DNA from: Deltaproteobacteria bacterium
GTDB taxonomy: Bacteria > Desulfobacterota_B > Binatia > Bin18
Assembly (NCBI GenBank): GCA_012271025.1
Contig: JAAXHF010000092.1
Coordinates: forward strand, 1-11,990
DNA length: 11,990 nucleotides
Direction: 5' to 3'
The position numbers were made by a program, and so were the translations under genes. The stretch's first letter is position 1. Each line of letters begins with the position of its first letter. Below the pieces are notes generated by a model, which was not told the origin of the DNA, did no database searches, and worked only from the letters and a program-made list of their open reading frames with translations. Positions 7,070 to 11,990 of the stretch are shown one piece after another.

Positions 7070-8818
7070 TCAATCGGCTGCGGCCACCGGCTCGAGACGC
7101 GCCTGGCGCACGGCCCGCGTCTGCGCCCAGTCGACCGTACCGGCCTGGGGGTCGATCACCACCCCGTACTGCTCACGGGCTCCGGCAATCGTCAGCTTCT
7201 CGTCTTTGACATCGGCCAACACCTTCTCGGGCTCGCGCTCAAAGGGATCGCCGTGGCCGCCGGACGCGCACACCACGTGGTAGATGCTGTCGCCCGGCCG
7301 CACGTCGAGATGCATGTGCGCCTTACGCGGCAGTTCCTGACTGGCATCGCCCGAGTTCAGGATATTGGTCGACAGGGCGCCCGGCCGACCGCCGGCCATA
7401 CCCTCAGACGCTCGCAACAGTCGGTTGGTACGGACCATGGCCTTGCCCGGCTGCAGAAAACGCCACTGCTTGTAGATCGACAAAGACCCCCGGTATTTGC
7501 CCGGCCCGGCCGTATCCGGCACATAGCCGAAGCCGTCAACAACAACCGGATACTCGCGTTCGAGCAGCTCGGCCGGGATGGTGCCGTAGGAGCCGAACGA
7601 CATGGGAGCGACACCGTCAATACCGTCTTTGCGGGGGCGCCCGCCCCAGCCGCCAAAGAAGATATCCATCATCGCATACGGCGTGCCGTCGGCCTTCTGA
7701 CCGGTCAGGTGCAACACATCACCGCCCTCGCCCGGAATCGGCACGCGCTCGGGCAGGGCCTTGGCCAGAGCCCGGAACAGCATATCGAACACACGAAAAA
7801 ACAGCGGCGCCCTACCGCCCACCGCAGCCGGAAACTGCGGGTTGACCAGGGAGCCGGGTTCGGCGATCACGCTGATGGGCCGGACAAAACCGACGTTGGG
7901 CAGGACGTCCGGACTGACGATACTCTTGACCGCCCCAAAGACCGTCGCCTGGGTCATGCTGAGCGGCAGGTTGATCGCGCCTCTGGCCTGGGGACTGGTG
8001 CCGGTAAAATCCGCAGTCAGCGTGTCTTCGGCAATCCGCAGGGTCAGCTTCAGGGCCAGAGACGCCGTATCCGTACCGAAGCCGTCATCCTCAAACACAT
8101 CTTCGTGCATATATTCTCCGGGCTCGATCTCGCGCAGGGCGGCCCGCGTCGCCCGCTCGGCGTAGTCGATCAGATAGTCACACGAGGATTGGTAGGTCGG
8201 CAAACCGTATTTGTCGAGCAGAGTGCGGAGTTCCTGTTCGCCCCGCCAGCAGCCGGCGATCTTGGCCTCGACATCGCCCAGCCACTCGTCCGACACCCGG
8301 ACATTGGCCAGAATCGTATCCAGCAGGGCGTCGTTGCGCTCTCCAGCCTGGTACAGCTTGACGACCGGCAGCCGCAGCCCTTCTTCAAAGGTCTCCGAAC
8401 ACTGGCTGCTGAACCCGCCCGGAAAGCGACCGCCGATATCGGTATGATCGGAGTAGGCCAGGGTGAAGGCGACCAGTTGATCGCGCCAGAAGGCCGGGGC
8501 AATAATCGCCACGTCCGGCATATGGGTCACCCCGGCATACGGATCGTTGACCACCACCACGTCACCGGGCTGAAACGTGCCGCCGAATTTGTCCAGCACA
8601 TAGGGCATCATGGCCATGAAGAACGACAGCTGAAACGGCGCGGCATAGCCCTGGCCCAGCATCCGGCCCTGGCCGTCGCAGATGGCGGTGGCAAAGTCGC
8701 CGGTCTTGACCATGGCCGAGCGGCCGGTTTTCCAGACCGCAATCGCCATCTCCTCGGTAATCGAGGCCAGTTCGTTTTTAATCACTTCCACCAGAATGGG
8801 ATCAAAGCTGCGTGCCAT
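7070..8818 (-). CDS. hyuB: Hydantoinase B/oxoprolinase-family subunit (HyuB-like)
   Basis: The protein is 582 aa, usual for HyuB, the subunit that works with the ATP-binding HyuA in ATP-dependent opening of 5-oxoproline or hydantoin rings, or in ketone carboxylation (acetone/acetophenone carboxylase relatives). Visible family motifs are FDPILVEVIKNELASITEEM at 5-24, NDPYAGVTHMPDV at 91-103, SDHTDIGGRFPGGFSSQC at 123-140, ETFEEGLRLPVVKLYQAGE at 142-160, an INLPLSMTQA segment, and a C-terminal SGGHGDPFEREPEKVLADV with a REQYGVVID ending. Start 8818 is chosen over an upstream in-frame ATG at 8971 because AAGGGGG precedes it, the family N-terminus begins here, and the upstream extension overlaps the methyltransferase gene. 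It is 22 bp downstream of that gene. No HyuA is present in the window, so partner and substrate are unknown. HyuA could lie beyond base 11990 or elsewhere. Confidence 0.93.
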   Translation of the reverse strand: MARSFDPILVEVIKNELASITEEMAIAVWKTGRSAMVKTGDFATAICDGQGRMLGQGYAAPFQLSFFMAMMPYVLDKFGGTFQPGDVVVVNDPYAGVTHMPDVAIIAPAFWRDQLVAFTLAYSDHTDIGGRFPGGFSSQCSETFEEGLRLPVVKLYQAGERNDALLDTILANVRVSDEWLGDVEAKIAGCWRGEQELRTLLDKYGLPTYQSSCDYLIDYAERATRAALREIEPGEYMHEDVFEDDGFGTDTASLALKLTLRIAEDTLTADFTGTSPQARGAINLPLSMTQATVFGAVKSIVSPDVLPNVGFVRPISVIAEPGSLVNPQFPAAVGGRAPLFFRVFDMLFRALAKALPERVPIPGEGGDVLHLTGQKADGTPYAMMDIFFGGWGGRPRKDGIDGVAPMSFGSYGTIPAELLEREYPVVVDGFGYVPDTAGPGKYRGSLSIYKQWRFLQPGKAMVRTNRLLRASEGMAGGRPGALSTNILNSGDASQELPRKAHMHLDVRPGDSIYHVVCASGGHGDPFEREPEKVLADVKDEKLTIAGAREQYGVVIDPQAGTVDWAQTRAVRQARLEPVAAAD

Positions 8819-8830
8819 GCTGTCCCCCTT
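8819..8830 (-). promoter_or_regulatory. Ribosome-binding leader of hyuB, near-identical to that of the methyltransferase gene
   Basis: Read on the minus strand, AAGGGGGACAGC directly precedes the hyuB ATG. The methyltransferase leader is AAGGGGGGCAGC before its ATG. With the first two coding bases after each ATG, 16 of 17 positions are identical. This decides the HyuB start at 8818 rather than the in-frame ATG at 8971. Confidence 0.7.
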
Positions 8831-8840
8831 GAGCCGAAGC

Positions 8841-9914
8841 CTACGGGCGCACCTCGTAATAGGCGTTAAACGGATTCTCAAAGTCGTGCCGCGTAAACCG
8901 GCCAAAACCGGCTTCGGCGGCCATCGTGCGCGCCACCTGTTCGTTGAAGCCCAGCGTGCCCAGGCCGGCACCGCCGGGCTCCGACATGGCCGACGACATA
9001 CAGCCCATGACCGAAAAGGCGTAGAACATGCCGGTCAGCGGGTTCTTCAGATTTTCTTCAAGGGTCGGGGCGGAGTTGATATCGGCAATAAACCACGTCC
9101 CGTCGGACCTGAGGGCCGCGCGAATGGCGCGAATCATGCCGGCCGGGTCGGTCATGTCGTGGATGCAGTCAAAGGTGGTGATGAAATCCAGGCTGGCGTC
9201 AGTCGGCAGGCCGTCAGTCTTGGCGTTGTGAAACGTGGCATTGCCGAGCCCGGCGGCCCGTCTGTTGTCCTCGGCCCTGGCCAGGGCGTGCTGCGAGATG
9301 TCATAGCCGTGGAACTCGGAGCGCGGATAAGCTTTGGCCATTTCGAGGAGAGCCACGCCCGCGCCACAGCCGACATCCGCAGCCCGAGCGCCAGCCCTGA
9401 GCTTGTCGGTCACGCCGTCGAGGGCGGGCAACACGGTCGGCACCAGCGCGGTCCGAAACCAGGGCCCGAACACCCGCTCAATGCCGCGCGCGCCCTGGGC
9501 GCCCCGGGCATCGTAGGGCAGCCCCAGGCCGGTCCGAAAGGACTCGGGCAGCCGCTCCAGCAGCTGCATCCGCTGCGGCAGGTCGCTGAAAATGCCGGCC
9601 GCAAACTTGGGGTGAGTCTCGTCGGCCAGCAGCACGCCCATCTCGGCCGACAGCTCAAACTGTCCGTCGCCATGATATTCGACCAAGCCGGCTGCGGCCT
9701 GGCCGTGCAGCCACTCGCGCACCCAGCGTTCGTGCAAACCGGTCTTGTCGGCCAGCTGCTGGCTGTTCAGCGGTCCGGCCCCCCGTAGCGCCCGGTACAG
9801 ACCCAGGGCGTCGCCCAGGTGGATCATGGCCGAGATGAGCGCCCCCTTCAGGTGTCCAAAAATCTGTTGCCCGGCGGCTTTCAGCCTGTCCGGATTCAAC
9901 CCCTCGGTCGCCAT
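8841..9914 (-). CDS. SAM-dependent methyltransferase with N-terminal winged-helix domain
   Basis: A 357-aa class I methyltransferase. Residues about 10-95 form a helical/winged-helix domain (ALISAMIHLGDALGLYRALR, then QLADKTGLHERWVREWLHGQAAAGLVEY and a wing FELSAEMGVLLAD), of the sort used for dimerisation in O-methyltransferases and Rv2258c-like proteins. The catalytic Rossmann domain follows, with motif I ADVGCGAGVALLEMAK (about 179-194), an acidic strand FHGYDIS (201-207) for the SAM ribose and FDCIHDM (248-254) as motif IV-like. The methyl acceptor cannot be told. Many relatives of this Rv2258c-like type are annotated only as methyltransferases and sit in secondary or xenobiotic metabolism clusters. 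ATG 9914 has a strong GAAGGGGGG leader. The gene is 18 bp downstream of the LLM monooxygenase and 22 bp upstream of hyuB, so co-translation in one operon is likely. Confidence 0.93.
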   Translation of the reverse strand: MATEGLNPDRLKAAGQQIFGHLKGALISAMIHLGDALGLYRALRGAGPLNSQQLADKTGLHERWVREWLHGQAAAGLVEYHGDGQFELSAEMGVLLADETHPKFAAGIFSDLPQRMQLLERLPESFRTGLGLPYDARGAQGARGIERVFGPWFRTALVPTVLPALDGVTDKLRAGARAADVGCGAGVALLEMAKAYPRSEFHGYDISQHALARAEDNRRAAGLGNATFHNAKTDGLPTDASLDFITTFDCIHDMTDPAGMIRAIRAALRSDGTWFIADINSAPTLEENLKNPLTGMFYAFSVMGCMSSAMSEPGGAGLGTLGFNEQVARTMAAEAGFGRFTRHDFENPFNAYYEVRP

Positions 9915-9926
9915 GCTGCCCCCCTT
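9915..9926 (-). promoter_or_regulatory. Ribosome-binding leader of the methyltransferase gene
   Basis: AAGGGGGGCAGC on the minus strand directly precedes ATG 9914. The G-run gives a strong Shine-Dalgarno with about 5-6 nt spacing. It is the twin of the hyuB leader at 8819-8830. Confidence 0.65.
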
Positions 9927-9932
9927 CTTTGC

Positions 9933-11013
9933 CTAGGAAAAGCGCGGAATGACCTGCTCTCCCCACAGGCGGATCGACTGCATCACTTTCTCGTGCGGAA
10001 TATTGTAGTTCTGCATCAGACACAGCAGCTGATCGACGCCCATGTCCTGGTACTGGTGGACCTTGTCAATACAGTGCTGCGGGTCGCCAACAATAGACCA
10101 TGCTCTGCTGGTCCAGATAATCGAAGGTGAACTTGTCTTTATCCACCTCGCCAAAACGCTGGTAGTACTCGTAGCCCGAGCCCTCTTTCAGAAATTTCTC
10201 CATCGAAGTCCCGAGCATCTCAAACGACTTCTCGTTGTACCACACCACCCCCTCTTCGGCCTCTTCGCGGGCGGCCGCATTGCTGGTCGAGCAGTGGACC
10301 AGCGAGAAGACCGCAGCCTGTTTGTTGACGAACGCGCCGACCGGCGTGGCCTGATCGGCCGCCGCCTTATACAGCTGCACCCGCCGCCCGACTTCCTGCA
10401 GGTTGAGCGCCAGGGTAAAGGACAACAGACCCAGCCCTTTTTTGCCCGCCAGCTCGTGGCTGGTGGGGCTGGTGCAGGCCATCCACAGCGGCGGGTGGGG
10501 TTTCTGGACCGGTTTGGGGATCACGTGGCGGGGAGGAACAGAGAAGTATTTGCCCTGGTGGGAGAAGAGATCGTCCTGCCACATGCGGGGCAGCATGGAC
10601 AGGGATTCTTCCCACATGCCACGGGTGTCGGCCGGGTCAATGCCAAAGTCGCCCATCTCCAGCATGGTCGCCGACCGACCGGTGCCGAACTCGAGGCGCC
10701 CGTTGCACATGATATCGAGCGTGGCGCCCATCTCGGCCACCCGGGCGGGATGGTTATACGGGGCCGGCAGCAGACGCACCCCGTGACCAATCCGAATCGT
10801 TGAGGTCTTGGCGGCGATATAACCGTACAACACCTCGGGCGCCGAGCAGTGGGAGAACTCATCCAGAAAGTGATGCTCGACCGTCCAGAAGGTGTCAAAG
10901 CCGACCTGCTCGGCGAGCTGCACCTGCTCGACAACCTCGTGGAAGACCCGCGCCTCGGCTCCGGGCCCCCATTTGCGCGGGACGGTGATCTCGTAAAAAA
11001 TCGCAAACTTCAT
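9933..11013 (-). pseudogene. LLM-class flavin-dependent monooxygenase, split by a +1 frameshift
   Basis: This is a bacterial luciferase-like monooxygenase that uses reduced FMN or F420 to oxygenate a small substrate. The first part (306 codons, 11013-10096) shows the TIM-barrel family pattern: MKFAIFYEITVP, an AEQVGFDTFWTVEHHF segment (34-49), IRIGHGVRLLPAPYNHPARVAE, the MCNGRLEFGTGR phosphate-binding type loop (102-113) and FSVPPRHVIPKPVQKPHPPLW. It then runs out of frame after QSMV. In the next frame (10094-9933) the expected ending resumes at once: IVGDPQHCIDKVHQYQDMGVDQLLCLMQ through VIPRF. Removing one T (base 10095, an A on the plus strand) gives QSMVIVGDPQ and a 359-aa protein of normal length. 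So the gene is either an assembly or sequencing error or very recently inactivated. The frameshift removes about 53 C-terminal residues, including the last barrel elements. GGGAG lies 7 nt before the ATG. Confidence 0.88.
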
Positions 11014-11037
11014 GCGTGTCTCCCGGCCACAGGCGAG

Positions 11038-11067
11038 CAACAGGGCGGCTCAAACGCCGCCCTGTTG
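11038..11067. terminator. Perfect 12-bp-stem hairpin between VOC gene and LLM gene
   Basis: CAACAGGGCGGC (11038-11049) pairs exactly with GCCGCCCTGTTG (11056-11067) around a 6-nt loop. It lies only 5 bp past the VOC stop codon and 24 bp before the LLM start. Stem strength and placement fit an intrinsic terminator or an mRNA-stabilising or attenuating hairpin. On the minus strand the following bases are CTCGCC, with no U-tract, so complete termination is doubtful. Confidence 0.55.
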
Positions 11068-11072
11068 TCAGA

Positions 11073-11519
11073 CTACATCCCGCTGATCAACTCCAGGATC
11101 GTGCCGTCCGGGTCCTTGAAACACACCACCCCAATGGTTGCCCCGCCCGGCCCGTCGATCTTCTTGAGCGGTGACAGGAATTCGACCCGCATTTCCTGCA
11201 GGTCGGCATAGGTCTTGTCGATATCGTCAACCGTGAAGGCGATCCGGCAGATGCCGACGTTGTTGAGCGTCGGATACGGCGTGCCCTGTGTCGGCGGATC
11301 GATGAACTGCACCAGATCGAGGACCGGCGCGTTCTCATCGTCGCCCAAACGCATGAACACCCCGCGCAGCTTCTGCGCCTTGAGCCCCAGCGCGTCGCCG
11401 ACACTCGGATCGTCCAGCACGAAGTCGTTGACCTTGTTGAAACCCAGCTTTTCATAAAAGCCGATTGAGCGCTCCATATCGGTGACACACACATTGACGT
11501 GAAACAGTCTCTGTAACAT
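11073..11519 (-). CDS. VOC-superfamily (glyoxalase/dioxygenase fold) protein
   Basis: The protein is 148 aa, a normal single-chain VOC length with two beta-alpha-beta-beta-beta modules. The first module starts LFHVNVCVTDMERSIGFYEKLGF (5-27) and the second starts ICRIAFTVDDIDKTYADLQ (90-108), ending DPDGTILELISG (136-147). Metal-ligand positions by family comparison are His7, Asp68 (VLDLVQF) and Glu143 (ILELI). The position that is usually His in HIAF/HICLEVDD is Arg92, so one of four expected ligands is replaced. Members include glyoxalase I, methylmalonyl-CoA epimerase, extradiol dioxygenases and resistance proteins, and the exact reaction is open. ATG 11519 has a strong leader, AAAGGAGGAG with about 5 nt spacing. 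It lies between the deacylase (93-bp gap upstream) and the LLM gene (60-bp gap downstream, with a hairpin), and all are on one strand. Confidence 0.9.
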   Translation of the reverse strand: MLQRLFHVNVCVTDMERSIGFYEKLGFNKVNDFVLDDPSVGDALGLKAQKLRGVFMRLGDDENAPVLDLVQFIDPPTQGTPYPTLNNVGICRIAFTVDDIDKTYADLQEMRVEFLSPLKKIDGPGGATIGVVCFKDPDGTILELISGM

Positions 11520-11612
11520 CGCACTCCTCCTTTACAAGCAGCGAGGGGCGGTCCGCGGACCGCCCCCACAACAAACGGGCAGCGCCCGCCCGAGCAGGCG
11601 GACCGTGCCGGC
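11520..11612 (-). promoter_or_regulatory. Intergenic spacer with GC-rich hairpins between deacylase and VOC genes
   Basis: This 93-bp spacer holds two inverted repeats and the VOC gene's ribosome site. The main one is the perfect palindrome at 11545-11566. A second has 5-bp arms CGGGC (11576-11580) and GCCCG (11584-11588) with a 3-nt loop. No clear -35/-10 pair was found, so an internal promoter for the downstream genes is not demonstrated. Confidence 0.4.
11545..11566. terminator. Perfect 22-bp GC-rich palindrome, possible terminator or operator
   Basis: The two halves GGGGCGGTCCG (11545-11555) and CGGACCGCCCC (11556-11566) are exact reverse complements with no spacer. As RNA it would form a strong hairpin after the deacylase stop. 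As DNA it is a possible dyad operator site upstream of the VOC gene. No U-tract follows in either direction. Confidence 0.45.
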
Positions 11613-11990
11613 TTAGGACTGACCCGAACGCAGCACCTGGCCGGGCAGTGCGCCGGTGTGTTTCTGATCCTCGTACAGGACGCTGCCGTTGACGACCGTA
11701 TGCATCACGCCCTCGGCCGGCATGACCAGACGCCGCCCGCCGCCGGGCAGGTCGGTGCGCATCTCACCGCGCTTCTTCGAGCCGATCGTGTTCAGATCAA
11801 AGATGGCGAAATCGGCCGCCAAGCCCTGCGCAATCCTGCCCCGGCTGGTCAGGCCATAGAAGGCCGCCGGCTCAGAGGTGATCCGCTTGACGGCGTGCTC
11901 CAGGCTCATGACCTGACGCTCACGCACCCAGGTGCCGAGCAGATAGGTGCAGTAGCCGGCGTCACACAGCATATCGACGTGCGCCCCGCC
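11613..11990 (-). CDS. D-aminoacylase / N-acyl-D-amino-acid deacylase-family amidohydrolase, C-terminal fragment
   Basis: The frame is open to the window edge and begins GGAHVDMLCDAGYCTYLLGTW. This is the amidohydrolase segment of the D-aminoacylase family that follows the catalytic Asp (SD-x-GAH); the Asp itself would lie just outside the window. The C-terminal signature continues with RERQVMSLEHAVKRITSEPA, FYGLTSRGRIAQGLAADFAI and DLPGGGRRLVMPAEGVMHTVVNGS, the family's terminal beta-sandwich. Members are cytosolic Zn enzymes that remove acyl groups from N-acyl-D-amino acids or related amides, and substrate range cannot be judged from the tail. About 126 codons are present, a quarter of a typical 480-580-aa protein. 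It is the first gene visible in the minus-strand series and ends 93 bp before the VOC gene. Confidence 0.93.
   Translation of the reverse strand, partial: GGAHVDMLCDAGYCTYLLGTWVRERQVMSLEHAVKRITSEPAAFYGLTSRGRIAQGLAADFAIFDLNTIGSKKRGEMRTDLPGGGRRLVMPAEGVMHTVVNGSVLYEDQKHTGALPGQVLRSGQS

Noticed and set aside
6138..7283. Plus-strand open frame of 381 codons across the 122-aa gene
   Set aside because: Considered as an alternative to the minus-strand small gene, but it overlaps the ends of both BisC-like and HyuB genes antisense and has no recognisable motif.
7253..8869. Plus-strand open frame of 538 codons opposite hyuB
   Set aside because: Shadow of the HyuB gene: no domain, no ribosome site of note, composition rich in Gln/His/Arg as expected from reverse reading of GC-rich codons.
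8819..8971. 51-residue N-terminal extension of HyuB from an ATG at 8971
   Set aside because: The extension overlaps the methyltransferase gene, is Arg/Trp-rich and unlike any HyuB N-terminus. ATG 8818 has a good ribosome site and begins with the family sequence.
9933..10154. Separate 73-codon minus-strand gene
   Set aside because: Its last 53 residues continue the LLM monooxygenase after the frameshift, so it is the broken 3' part of that gene and not an independent one.

Overview
The window is about 12 kb of GC-rich bacterial chromosome. Genes are tightly packed, Shine-Dalgarno sequences are purine-rich, and no phage, IS, CRISPR, tRNA or rRNA sequence is visible. No gene is a taxonomic marker. 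The mix of gene families (DUF711, HtrA/MucD-type protease, BisC-like molybdoenzyme, LLM flavin monooxygenase, HyuB, D-aminoacylase-type deacylase) fits an environmental Gram-negative bacterium of a proteobacterial, Tectomicrobia-like or Binatota-like kind. That placement is inference only.

Left part (1-4333). The window opens inside the 3' end of a plus-strand sulfite-oxidase-family molybdoenzyme, whose reading frame is interrupted near base 10-20. A minus-strand DUF711/UPF0210 gene follows. It diverges, across an AT-rich promoter-like gap (1407-1504), from a plus-strand series of three genes: a small winged-helix DNA-binding protein, an exported HEAT-repeat protein, and an exported two-PDZ HtrA/Do serine protease with an intact His-Asp-Ser triad. 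The HEAT and protease genes are 36 bp apart and look like an envelope protein-quality unit.

Right part (4350-11990). Every gene here is on the minus strand, and the order of transcription runs from right to left. The genes are a D-aminoacylase-type amidohydrolase (5' end outside the window), a VOC/glyoxalase-fold protein, an LLM flavin-dependent monooxygenase split by a one-base frameshift, a winged-helix SAM methyltransferase, a hydantoinase B/oxoprolinase subunit (HyuB) without HyuA in the window, an unrecognised 122-aa cysteine-containing protein, and a cytoplasmic BisC/TorA-family molybdoenzyme with a serine Mo ligand. From the LLM gene to the BisC gene the gaps are only about 15-25 bp. 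The two gaps further upstream (60 and 93 bp) hold strong GC-rich inverted repeats without U-tracts.

Together the right-hand genes look like a catabolic or detoxification operon for an unidentified amide-, cyclic amide- or sulfur/nitrogen-containing small molecule: deacylation, flavin-dependent oxidation, ATP-dependent ring opening or carboxylation, methyl transfer and S/N-oxide reduction. The substrate cannot be read from sequence. The sulfite-oxidase fragment, the LLM enzyme and the BisC homologue are compatible with a sulfur theme, but this is speculative.
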